This document shows, piece by piece, positions 53,718-62,204 of a stretch of DNA of 64,000 nucleotides. The position numbers and the translations under genes were made by a program. Source of the stretch: Gardnerella vaginalis (GTDB lineage Bacteria; Actinomycetota; Actinomycetes; Actinomycetales; Bifidobacteriaceae); NCBI RefSeq assembly GCF_040427915.1, contig NZ_JBETXJ010000002.1, forward strand, positions 682,001 to 746,000, in the 5' to 3' direction. The notes below the pieces were generated by a model. That model was not told where the DNA came from and made no database searches. It saw only the letters and a program-made list of their open reading frames with translations. How positions within the stretch are numbered: the first letter of the stretch is position 1; each line of letters begins with the position of its first letter.

Positions 53718-54605
53718 ATGGGTACTCATAGTAGTTTAATGAGAAAAAATTACCCCTTAGCTTTTTTGATTCCTGCAGGTGTTATGCTGACAGTTTTCTT
53801 TATTGCTCCAACAATTATGAATTTTGTTTATGCATTTACTGATTGGTCTGCTTTTAAAAATACGATTAATTTTAATGGTTTTGATAATTTTCTTTCATTA
53901 TTCCAAAACGGAATCTTAATGAAAGATATACAAATAACATTGTTTTATGCCATATGTATTGCTATTTTTCAAAATGTATTTGGATTATTCTTGGCTGTTT
54001 TGTTAGAAAAGGATACTCTGTTAAATAGATTAGCAAGAATAATGTTTTTTATCCCTGTAATTATGTCTGCATTAGCTGTTGGATATATTTGGCAGGCAGT
54101 TTTAAAAAATTCAGGTGCGCTAGATCAGATTCTCTCAGGTATATTTGGTCATAGTATAACTACTGGATTATTGGCTAATACCCATACTGCAATCATTACA
54201 ATTGCGTTCGTTCAAGGATGGAAGTGGATGGGTTTGTCAATGCTTATATTCCTTGCAGGATTAAAAACTATTGATTCAGATGTTCTTGAAGCTGCTTATA
54301 TTGATGGTGCAAGTAGCGGTCAGATTTTCTGGAAAATTAAATTCCCTCTGTTAGCTCCCGCATTCACGTTTAATGTTGCGACAAGTTTACTTGGTTCATT
54401 AAATGGATTCGATATGGTGCAGGCTATGACAAAGGGTGGACCTGGTGGTTCTACAGAAATTCTTAACATCTTTATTTGGCGTACATTTGGGCAAGGATTA
54501 TATGCTCAATCGACAACAATGAGTATGATTCTTTTCATTTTAGTAGCACTTATTGCTTTACCTGTTATATATATTCTACGCCGTAGGGAAAGGAATATTT
54601 TCTGA
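53718..54605 (+). CDS. ABC sugar permease, MalF/UgpA type
   Basis: 295 residues with six transmembrane helices. The cytoplasmic EAA loop reads EAAYIDGASSGQIFWKIKFPLLAP and would dock the ATPase. Starts with a TGAAAGG-type site upstream. Its stop overlaps the start of the second permease by one base, so the pair is translationally coupled. Confidence 0.93.
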   Translation: MGTHSSLMRKNYPLAFLIPAGVMLTVFFIAPTIMNFVYAFTDWSAFKNTINFNGFDNFLSLFQNGILMKDIQITLFYAICIAIFQNVFGLFLAVLLEKDTLLNRLARIMFFIPVIMSALAVGYIWQAVLKNSGALDQILSGIFGHSITTGLLANTHTAIITIAFVQGWKWMGLSMLIFLAGLKTIDSDVLEAAYIDGASSGQIFWKIKFPLLAPAFTFNVATSLLGSLNGFDMVQAMTKGGPGGSTEILNIFIWRTFGQGLYAQSTTMSMILFILVALIALPVIYILRRRERNIF

Positions 54606-55507
54606 TGTTAATGCGTTTGTTAAATTTATGTTTTCGCAATCAGACGATTGTAAATTCCAATAGTTCTGTTAGATTATCAAAGATTAATCGCGTTGCTCGA
54701 CGTGTAGTTCATGATATTTTTGTAATTTTTATCATGATTATATTTCTTGCAATTCCATTTTGGCTGTTGATAATTACCGCTGGTAAAACACAGAGTGAAG
54801 CACTGAAACTTAGTATGTCTGTTCCTAAACAATGGCATTTGCTTGAAAATTTTTTGACTGTCATACGTGATGGGAAAATGTTAGCGGCATTTTTTGGATC
54901 TATAATTGTCACGTTACCATCTGTGTTTATTGCTATATTTGTCGGGTCAATGGCTTCGTGGGTTTTAGCAAGACGTGCAACTAAGCCTGTTGCAGCTTTG
55001 TATGTTGTAGGTATATCTGGGCTAATATTGCCTCCTGCCGTAGTTACAGTAATGATGCTGTTGAAAATGATTGGTCTTTCTGGAACTGCAGTAGGAATGA
55101 TTTGCGTTTATGTTGGTATTTATTTGTCTACAGTTATATTCTTTGTAACTGGATTTATTCGTACTATACCTACGGCTTTAGAAGAATCGATGAGGGTAGA
55201 TGGTGCTTCGCCTATTAGAATATTCTTCATGCTAATTCTTCCGCTTCTTGCACCAACAATTGCTACTGCAACCATTCTTCTTATACTCTATATATGGAAT
55301 GACGTTTTTTACGCTCTATTTATACTTTCTGGAAAGATGAGTACATTGCCTCTTAATTTGTATAATGTTGCTAGCGCTGGATTGTATCTTAATAATTGGC
55401 ATTTGATTTTTGCGTATATAGTTCTTATGAGTCTGCCATTGCTTATAGTTTTTGGTATAGCACAGCGAAAGATAATCAGTGGTATTACTGGAGGTGCAGT
55501 AAAGTAG
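54605..55507 (+). CDS. ABC sugar permease, MalG/UgpE type
   Basis: 300 residues with six transmembrane helices and the EAA loop EESMRVDGASPIRIFFMLILP. Partner of the upstream permease in a heterodimeric channel. Two in-frame ATGs (54605 and 54611) are possible starts. Confidence 0.92.
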   Translation: MLMRLLNLCFRNQTIVNSNSSVRLSKINRVARRVVHDIFVIFIMIIFLAIPFWLLIITAGKTQSEALKLSMSVPKQWHLLENFLTVIRDGKMLAAFFGSIIVTLPSVFIAIFVGSMASWVLARRATKPVAALYVVGISGLILPPAVVTVMMLLKMIGLSGTAVGMICVYVGIYLSTVIFFVTGFIRTIPTALEESMRVDGASPIRIFFMLILPLLAPTIATATILLILYIWNDVFYALFILSGKMSTLPLNLYNVASAGLYLNNWHLIFAYIVLMSLPLLIVFGIAQRKIISGITGGAVK

Positions 55508-55591
55508 TAGCTGCTATTTGTGGTTGCATTGGTTGTTAGATTTAATTAGTAGTTTTAATATTAAATTGTGGTTTTGATGGGAGATTATATT

Positions 55592-56641
55592 GTGACAAAG
55601 AGGTCGAACAATAATAATAAACCGCCATCTATTAGTGATGTGGCTAAGCTTGCTGAAGTATCTACATCGTCTGTATCTAGGTATCTTAATCATTCTGAGA
55701 GTTTAACGCCAGCTAAGAGGGAAAGTATTGCTAATGCTATTAAATTACTTGATTATCATCCGTCATTGCTGGCGCAAGGTTTAGCTTCAAAGCGATCTAA
55801 TGTAATAACATTTTTCGCTGGTCAAGATTTACTATATGGCGTTGTTGGTTGCATAAAAGGCGTTGAAAGAATAGCTTCGCAATCAGGAGTTGTGGTTAAC
55901 GTTATTTTGTTTGATGAGCATCAATCTCCTTATACTCTTAAGCAATGTATTAAGTCAGCATTAAGTACTAATCCATTGGGAATAATAATTGATCAACCTC
56001 GATATGGAATAGCGTGTGATGAAATTATTAGAAATGCGCAGAAAGATTTACCAATTGTTCTTATTGGTGGGAATAGGCGTAAGGGACAGTATCAATTGTT
56101 CACTCACGATGATCAGGGTGGATATGCGATAACAAAATATTTGTTATCTCTCGGATCAGATACTGTCTATTATGTTGCGCCTCCAGAAGAAGATGAAGAG
56201 CAAACTAGGCAATCTGGTTGGAAAAAAGCCTTAGAGGAAGCTGGAGCAGTAATACCAAATCCATATAAAACCTCGTGGGATCCATTAGATGCTGAAAAAA
56301 TTGGTGTGTCTCTTGGCAGGCGCAATGATGTAACTGCTATTTTTGCTGGTAATGATGAAATTGCTTTAGGAGTTATGCGTGGTTTATATTCAGTTGGTAA
56401 ACATGTTCCTGAAGATATAAATGTTATTGGATTTGACGATAACCCAATTGCTAGATTATCTGTTCCAGCATTAACTACATGGCACCAAGATTTTGAACTT
56501 TTTGGAGCTTATGCTGCTCAGATAATTCTAGATCAGTCAAATGGTAAAGCAGTAATAGATAAAGATGAGCCACATTTTATAGGTCATAATACAGAGCAAT
56601 TAGTTATTCGTGAATCTACTCGTTATCGTAAAAATGGATAG
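55592..56641 (+). CDS. LacI-family transcriptional regulator
   Basis: 349 residues. The N-terminal helix-turn-helix and hinge are clear (PSISDVAKLAEVSTSSVSRYLN, LASKRS), followed by a periplasmic-binding-protein-like effector domain with FAGNDEIALGVMRGL and VIGFDD. GTG 55592 is chosen after GGGAGA (55579-55584); ATG 55577 and GTG 55568 lie upstream in frame. It most probably binds the two palindromes at 52043-52060 and 52140-52157 and responds to the transported sugar. Confidence 0.93.
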   Translation: MTKRSNNNNKPPSISDVAKLAEVSTSSVSRYLNHSESLTPAKRESIANAIKLLDYHPSLLAQGLASKRSNVITFFAGQDLLYGVVGCIKGVERIASQSGVVVNVILFDEHQSPYTLKQCIKSALSTNPLGIIIDQPRYGIACDEIIRNAQKDLPIVLIGGNRRKGQYQLFTHDDQGGYAITKYLLSLGSDTVYYVAPPEEDEEQTRQSGWKKALEEAGAVIPNPYKTSWDPLDAEKIGVSLGRRNDVTAIFAGNDEIALGVMRGLYSVGKHVPEDINVIGFDDNPIARLSVPALTTWHQDFELFGAYAAQIILDQSNGKAVIDKDEPHFIGHNTEQLVIRESTRYRKNG

Positions 56642-56690
56642 TTTATATGGATTTTGTGTTGCTAGTGGTTAATCAGGTGAAAGAATAAAT

Positions 56691-58811
56691 ATGGTGTTGA
56701 AAACTAAAATTTTTACAAATAATGGGATATCGGTTATTTATCGAAATATAGGTTGCGATAACGTTGATTTTGTATTGGTTCCAGAGAGATTTGCCGATAA
56801 AGCAATGCGTGATGATTGCAAGCCAGAACCATTAGTACAAGCGAAAATTGTTGGTGATTCTTATCCAGATGGTTTCGCGCAAGGCAGAACAATGAGAAAT
56901 TCATCTACGGTGCAGGGTATGCATTTCGTTTCTCAGAATTGCGTTATGAGAGGCAAATCTTCGTTTATTACTACAGTATTAGAAGACAGTAGACATGTAC
57001 AGTATATTCATAATTTGCAATTTGGAGCTTGTTCGTCAACTATAGAGATCACTACAGAAGTAAAAAATTGTGGAAATAAACCCGTTACGTTAGAGATGTT
57101 GTCGAGTTTTACTTTAGGTTCTCTATCGCCATTATTGACAGGTCTTGCAGCAGAAAGCATGAGAATACACAGACTTCATAGTACTTGGAGTGCAGAGGGA
57201 CGTTTAATCACAGAAAGACCAGAAGATCTTCAGCTAGAGCCTGATTGGCAACAGCATAGTGCAAATTCTTTACGGTTTGGAAGTGTAGGGTCTTTCCCCG
57301 TGAGAGAGTGGGCTCCTTTTATTGCAATAGAAGATATTGTAAATAATGTTACATGGGCTGTATCAACAACTCATGCTTCTAGCTGGCAGATGGAAATATA
57401 TAGGCGCGATAATGGTCTTTCTATATCTGGAGGTATTGCAGATCGTGAGTTTGGTCATTGGATGCATACAATTAACCCTGGGGAATCTTTTACTGCTCCT
57501 TCTGCTATCGCAACTGTAGTGCAAGGTGGAGTTGACTTAGCATCTCAATGTTTATTGGAACATACTCGTGAGAATTTATCTCTGCCGAAAAATGAGAAGG
57601 CACATCTTCCTATAATTTTTAATGAATATTGCTCAACATGGGGATTGCCTACTGAGAAAAGTGTTCTTTCGCAATCTAAAATAATAAGTAAGCATGATAT
57701 TGACTATGTTGTTATTGATGCTGGTTGGTTTGATCATGAGTCGTTTGATACTGCAATAAGGTTCGGAAAATGGTGTGTTGATAAGCAATCTTTTCCTCAC
57801 GGTATGAAATATGTTGTAGAAAGGCTTCATAACTTAGGTTTAAAAGTTGGAATATGGTTTGAATTTGAAGCAGTGGGAGAAGATGAAGAATCCTTATTCA
57901 ATCGTACGCAATGGCTGCTTAAAAGGGATGGTGTTCCTATAACGTCAGGGCAACGTCGTTTTTGGGATATGAGAAATAAAAATGTAAGAGAATACTTACG
58001 TGTGCGAGTAATTAATTTCTTGAAAGAAAATAAAATTGATTACCTTAAAGTGGATTACAATGACTCTATAGGCATAGGTTGTGAAACCTTAGATTGCGAT
58101 TATAGGTGTGATTGTAACTCTCTTGGTGATGGTCTTTACTCGCATATTCAAGCTACTATGTCTTTCTTTGATGAAATACGAAAATCTTTACCTAATCTTG
58201 TTATTGAAATATGTTCAGCTGGTGGTCATAGATTAGTTCAATCTTTTATGCAAATTGCTTCAATGGCTAGCTTCTCTGATGCACATGAATGTATTGAATC
58301 TCCTATCATTGCAGCCAATATGCATAGGATGATTTTGCCGAGACAATCGCAAATTTGGGCAGTGATGAGGGAAAATCTCGATGAGAATGCTGTCATTTAT
58401 AGGCTTTGTACGGGTTTTCTAGGTAGATTGTGCCTATCTGGGGATGTTGAAAGTTTATCTGATTGGCAATGGAGGTTAATAGATAAGGCTATAGGTCTGT
58501 ATCAAAAAATTAATAAAACAATCGATTGCGGTATAAGCAGTTGGATTGGTAGTGGAATAGTCAGCTATCGTAGTCCTAAAGGTTGGCAAGCAATCATAAG
58601 GAAACCTATGGATTGTAATAATCCTCTGTTTGTTGTGCTGCATACTTTTGCTAAATCACCTTGTAAAGTTATATTGCCTATTCCACATCAATTTGTGGAT
58701 AAAAATATAGAAACTTTTATGTCAGAAAGTATAAAAATATCGTTCGATGGCGATAGCTTGTGTATAAGTAATCTTCATGATTTTGAAGCGGCTGTTATTG
58801 TTTTTGACTAG
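56691..58811 (+). CDS. GH36-family alpha-galactosidase-like glycosidase
   Basis: 706 residues. An N-terminal beta-sandwich precedes a (beta/alpha)8 barrel. The nucleophile is expected at Asp455 in YLKVDYN and the acid/base at Asp530 in SFSDAHE. The strand-5 motif reads EICSAGGHR where classical alpha-galactosidases have CSGGGGR, and SDAHECIESP differs from the usual SDNTD pattern, so substrate may be a different alpha-galactoside or N-acetylgalactosaminide. No signal peptide: it acts in the cytoplasm on the imported glycan. Last gene of the ABC operon, 49 bases after the regulator. Confidence 0.85.
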   Translation: MVLKTKIFTNNGISVIYRNIGCDNVDFVLVPERFADKAMRDDCKPEPLVQAKIVGDSYPDGFAQGRTMRNSSTVQGMHFVSQNCVMRGKSSFITTVLEDSRHVQYIHNLQFGACSSTIEITTEVKNCGNKPVTLEMLSSFTLGSLSPLLTGLAAESMRIHRLHSTWSAEGRLITERPEDLQLEPDWQQHSANSLRFGSVGSFPVREWAPFIAIEDIVNNVTWAVSTTHASSWQMEIYRRDNGLSISGGIADREFGHWMHTINPGESFTAPSAIATVVQGGVDLASQCLLEHTRENLSLPKNEKAHLPIIFNEYCSTWGLPTEKSVLSQSKIISKHDIDYVVIDAGWFDHESFDTAIRFGKWCVDKQSFPHGMKYVVERLHNLGLKVGIWFEFEAVGEDEESLFNRTQWLLKRDGVPITSGQRRFWDMRNKNVREYLRVRVINFLKENKIDYLKVDYNDSIGIGCETLDCDYRCDCNSLGDGLYSHIQATMSFFDEIRKSLPNLVIEICSAGGHRLVQSFMQIASMASFSDAHECIESPIIAANMHRMILPRQSQIWAVMRENLDENAVIYRLCTGFLGRLCLSGDVESLSDWQWRLIDKAIGLYQKINKTIDCGISSWIGSGIVSYRSPKGWQAIIRKPMDCNNPLFVVLHTFAKSPCKVILPIPHQFVDKNIETFMSESIKISFDGDSLCISNLHDFEAAVIVFD

Positions 58812-58986
58812 AATGAGAAAATTTTGCAGGAGTTAATGCAGAGTTTAAAAATTGATATGTTTTTGATAATCCGGAATTAAGGGTTTATATATGTGACTTA
58901 TTGATTAATTGTCATCGCGGCTACGAGTGATTTATGGTGGACAGTATAAGTGGCAAACAAAAATTCTCGTAGCTTTCTCCTATAGG

Positions 58987-59025
58987 GCGGCATGAAGTTT
59001 GTGTTTTACATGAGCTTTATGCCGC
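58987..59025 (+). terminator. Probable terminator of the GH36 operon
   Basis: GCGGCATGAAG (58987-58997) pairs with CTTTATGCCGC (59015-59025) with one G-T wobble; only TTT follows, so efficiency is uncertain. Confidence 0.55.
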
Positions 59026-59030
59026 TTTGC

Positions 59031-59093
59031 CCATGTTTGTGTATTTTTGCCCGAGTTTGTAGTCAGATTTGCTCAAAAGGGAACAAACGCTGG
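59031..59093. repeat. Short relative of the 49461-49672 repeat element
   Basis: Shares GTTTGTGTATTTTTGCC at its left end and AAAAGGGAACAAACGC at its right end with the larger element, but lacks the internal 73-bp units. Confidence 0.7.
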
Positions 59094-59332
59094 CTTAATC
59101 CTTATGTTCTCATGTTTTGACCTTTTGATCATATTGTTGTGTATTTGGTATCATCTAATTCATTGATTTTGTATGTAATTTACATGTATGAGTTATCTCT
59201 ATTTATGTATTTATTATTTCTAGTACTATTTATGTCTTTTATTTATCTATCTACGATTTATTGGCATGTGTTGCTTGCTGATTTAATTAAGCTATTTTTC
59301 TAGTCTCAAGTAAATTTGTAAGAAACGCCGAA

Positions 59333-59375
59333 ATAGTAAAATCATTTGACAAACTTAGGTTAATCATTTTACTAT
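59333..59375 (+). promoter_or_regulatory. xylA promoter flanked by operator arms
   Basis: TTGACA (59346-59351) and TACTAT (59370-59375) with an 18-base spacer. ATAGTAAAATCATT (59333-59346) and AATCATTTTACTAT (59362-59375) are inverted arms with one mismatch that cover the -35 edge and the -10. This is the expected place for a XylR-type repressor. Confidence 0.75.
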
Positions 59376-59420
59376 ATTGATATCGGCATGAAGTCGTGCT
59401 GGTTTGAGCAAAGGAGCAAT

Positions 59421-60770
59421 ATGAGTTTATGGGATATTGATAAGATCGAATATGTAGGTAGAGCGCAAGGTCCAAAGGAGGGTCTAGCTTTTCACTACTA
59501 CGATGCAGATAGAGTTGTAGCTGGAAAAAAGATGAAAGATTGGTTGCGCTTTGCTGTTGCATGGTGGCATACTTTCGACCAAACTCTTGTTGATCCATTT
59601 GGAACTGGTACAGCTCATAGACCGTATTATGGCAAATATAGTGATCCTATGGATGAGGCTTTAGCTAAAGTCGATTATGCATTTGAGCTTTTCCAGAAAT
59701 TGTCGGTAGGATATTTCTGCTTCCATGATCGCGACATAGCTCCAGAAGGTGATACTCTTCGTGAAACCAATCGTAATCTCGATCGTGTGGTTGATAAAAT
59801 TGAAGAGAATATGAAGTCAACAGGTATTAAATTGCTATGGAATACCTCGTCATTGTTTACAAATCCTAGATTTGTGTCTGGCGCTTCAACGTCTCCATTC
59901 GCGGATATTTATGCATACTCTGCAGGTCAGCTAAAGCATAGTTTAGAGATTGGCAAACGCTTAGGTGCTGAAAATTATGTATTCTGGGGTGGTCGTGAAG
60001 GATACGAAAACCTGTGGAATACACAAATGAAGCGCGAACAAGAACATATGGCAAAATTCTTCCACATGTGCCATGATTATGCGCAGGAAATTGGTTTTGA
60101 TGCGCAATTCTTGATTGAGCCAAAGGCTAAAGAGCCAACGATGCATCAGTATGATTTTGATGCTTCGACTGCAATCGCGTTCTTGAGAACATATGATTTG
60201 ATGGATGTATTTAAGCTGAATCTCGAAGGTAATCATGCTAATTTAGCTGGTCATACTTATCAACATGAGATTCGTACTGCTAGAGAAGCAGGTGTTCTTG
60301 GATCTTTGGATGCAAACCAAGGTGACAAGCTTATTGGGTGGGATATGGATGAATTCCCAACTGATCTTTATGAAACTTCAACTGTAATGTGGGAAGTTTT
60401 GCAAGAAGGGTCGATTGGTCCTCATGGTGGTCTTAATTTTGATGCTAAGCCACGTCGTACGTCTTTTGATGCTGAGGATTTGTTCCGTTCTCATATTGCT
60501 GGTATGGATTCATTTGCAGCAGGTTTGTTGGTAGCTGCAAAAATGCATGAAGATAAATTCATTGAGAATTTACAGGCAGATCGTTACTCTTCATATGATT
60601 CTGGTATTGGCTTAACTGTAGAAAACGGCACAGCCAGCTTGTCGTCTCTTGAAGAATATGCTTTGGATATTCCTCAAGAAAAGTTGATTGCTGCAACTAA
60701 ATCTGATCATCTTGAATCAGTGAAGGCAACGATTAACAATTACATTATTGATGCGCTAAGAGAAGGGTGA
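59421..60770 (+). CDS. xylA: Xylose isomerase
   Basis: 449 residues. Converts D-xylose to D-xylulose, the entry to the bifid shunt. Catalytic His102 and Asp105 lie in [13 protein letters not shown], and the metal sites include [27 protein letters not shown] and LDANQGD. ATG 59421 is chosen after AAAGGAG (59410-59416); the in-frame ATG at 59388 lies before that site. It is followed after ~220 bases by the pentose-type ABC transporter genes. Confidence 0.97.
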   Translation: MSLWDIDKIEYVGRAQGPKEGLAFHYYDADRVVAGKKMKDWLRFAVAWWHTFDQTLVDPFGTGTAHRPYYGKYSDPMDEALAKVDYAFELFQKLSVGYFCFHDRDIAPEGDTLRETNRNLDRVVDKIEENMKSTGIKLLWNTSSLFTNPRFVSGASTSPFADIYAYSAGQLKHSLEIGKRLGAENYVFWGGREGYENLWNTQMKREQEHMAKFFHMCHDYAQEIGFDAQFLIEPKAKEPTMHQYDFDASTAIAFLRTYDLMDVFKLNLEGNHANLAGHTYQHEIRTAREAGVLGSLDANQGDKLIGWDMDEFPTDLYETSTVMWEVLQEGSIGPHGGLNFDAKPRRTSFDAEDLFRSHIAGMDSFAAGLLVAAKMHEDKFIENLQADRYSSYDSGIGLTVENGTASLSSLEEYALDIPQEKLIAATKSDHLESVKATINNYIIDALREG

Positions 60771-60868
60771 TTCAAACTGTATCTAGTATGACTGAGTAAA
60801 AGTATGAATATTTAATAACAAAATATTTGTTAGAGTTATTGCGTCATTCTCTTCCTTCCTCCTAACTT

Positions 60869-60902
60869 GGCGTGTCGCTCTGATTTTTTCGGGGTGACAC
60901 GC
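60869..60902. repeat. GGCGTGTC...GACACGC inverted repeat between xylA and the binding-protein gene
   Basis: GGCGTGTC (60869-60876) and GACACGC (60896-60902) can pair over seven bases. It is another intergenic copy of the GACACGCC octamer. Confidence 0.6.
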
Positions 60903-60998
60903 TTGGTTGTATGTAAGTATTTGAAAAGATATTTTACAATTTGTCGTTATTTACTAAATAATATTCCGTTCAAAGCCGAAAGGGATAATGATGAAAAA

Positions 60999-62102
60999 GT
61001 GGAAAAGATTATTGGTATCGCCGGCGCATTGGCTATGTTGTTGCCATTTGCTGCTTGTGGAGCTCCTTCTACGCGAGGTGGTGCTAGTGGAGCTGCTAAT
61101 AAGACTGGAAAGATTAGTGTTGGAATTTCTATGCCAGAACAGCAATTGGAACGCTGGCAGATTGATGGCGAGAATCTTAAGAAAGAACTTGAGCATTTTG
61201 GCTATAAAGTCACCCTGCAATATGCTGATGGTAAAACTGATTTACAGTCTTCTCAAATTCAGAATATGGCAAATCAAGGTGCAAATTATGTAGTTATTGC
61301 ATCAATCGATGGAACTGCTACTGGAGCCGCTGCTGAGCTTGCTGAGTCTAATGGTGCAAAAGTTATTGCCTATGATCGCTTGATTATGAACACTGATGCT
61401 GTTGATTATTATGCTACATTCTCTTTGACAGATGTTGGTCGTATGCAGGGAGAGTACATTGTAGACAAGCTTGGTCTTAAGGAAGGTAAAAAGGGACCAT
61501 TTAATGTCGAATTGATGTCTGGATCTCCAACAGATAATAATGCTAGATATTATTATGAAGGTGCTTGGAAAGTGCTAGAGCCTTATTTTAAATCTGGTGT
61601 CTTGAAATCTAAGTCCGGCAAAGTTCCAAAGAGTCTTGATGATTGGAAGTCAATAGGTATTGACAATTGGGATAGGCAAAAGGGACAGGCTGAAATGGAA
61701 AACCGCATTAATTCCTTCTATAACGATGGTACGAAGTTAGATGCAGTTCTTGCGCCAAATGATGCTATTGCGTTGGGTACTGTCAACGCTGTTGAGTCTG
61801 CTGGATGGAATTATTTCCCAATTATTACTGGTCAAGATGCTGAAAAGGCTAATGTTGCCGCAATTGTTCAAGGCAAACAGGCGATGACAGTGTATAAAGA
61901 TACGCGTAAGCTCGCTAAGGCTACAGCAAAAATGATTAAAGATCTTGTTGATGGTAAGAAGCCAAATACAAAGGATGTCTTTAATAACGGTAATAAGGAT
62001 GTTACTTCTGTTCTTCTGTCACCAGTATCTGTAGATAAAACAAATGCCAAGAAAGAGCTTGTTGATTCTGGCTATATCTCGGCAGCTGATGCTGGTTTGT
62101 GA
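60999..62102 (+). CDS. Sugar-binding lipoprotein of a xylose-type ABC transporter (XylF/ChvE-like), with an apparent frameshift in the signal peptide
   Basis: From GTG 60999 the protein has ~367 residues: a hydrophobic signal with lipobox FAAC, then a type I binding fold (GKISVGISMPEQQLERWQIDGENLK, GSPTDNNARYYYEG, VLAPNDAIALGTVNAVESAG). It delivers xylose or a similar sugar to the ATPase and permease that follow. The good ribosome site (GAAAGGG, 60978-60984) instead serves ATG 60988/60991, which is in another frame and would give MKKWKRLL. One extra A in the AAAA run at 61003-61006 would fuse this to the signal as MKKWKKIIGIAGALAM. The gene is thus either interrupted, phase-variable, misread in sequencing, or uses the GTG. 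Confidence 0.8.
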   Translation: MEKIIGIAGALAMLLPFAACGAPSTRGGASGAANKTGKISVGISMPEQQLERWQIDGENLKKELEHFGYKVTLQYADGKTDLQSSQIQNMANQGANYVVIASIDGTATGAAAELAESNGAKVIAYDRLIMNTDAVDYYATFSLTDVGRMQGEYIVDKLGLKEGKKGPFNVELMSGSPTDNNARYYYEGAWKVLEPYFKSGVLKSKSGKVPKSLDDWKSIGIDNWDRQKGQAEMENRINSFYNDGTKLDAVLAPNDAIALGTVNAVESAGWNYFPIITGQDAEKANVAAIVQGKQAMTVYKDTRKLAKATAKMIKDLVDGKKPNTKDVFNNGNKDVTSVLLSPVSVDKTNAKKELVDSGYISAADAGL

Positions 62103-62112
62103 TACTAGTTGA

Positions 62113-62147
62113 GCACTCGGCTGCTAAACAATTATGTAGCCGAGTGC
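62113..62147 (+). promoter_or_regulatory. Hairpin between the binding-protein and ATPase genes
   Basis: GCACTCGGCT (62113-62122) and AGCCGAGTGC (62138-62147) are perfect ten-base arms with no proper T-run. As after the family 1 binding-protein gene, it may protect the upstream message. Confidence 0.7.
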
Positions 62148-62204
62148 ATTTGATACTGGTTCAGTTGCGACAATATCGTATTTCATTAGGAAAGGAAAAA
62201 ATCA

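Larger units (their letters stand above)
58812..59332. other. AT-rich gene-free stretch before xylA
   Basis: About 520 bases without a believable gene. Holds a hairpin at 58987-59025 and a relative of the 49461-49672 repeat element at 59031-59093. The rest is T-rich on the plus strand. Confidence 0.6.

Noticed and set aside
60988..61293. 101-codon ORF starting at the good ribosome site before the sugar-binding protein
   Set aside because: After the first nine codons it is an out-of-frame reading of the binding-protein gene; treated as evidence for a frame break and not as a gene.
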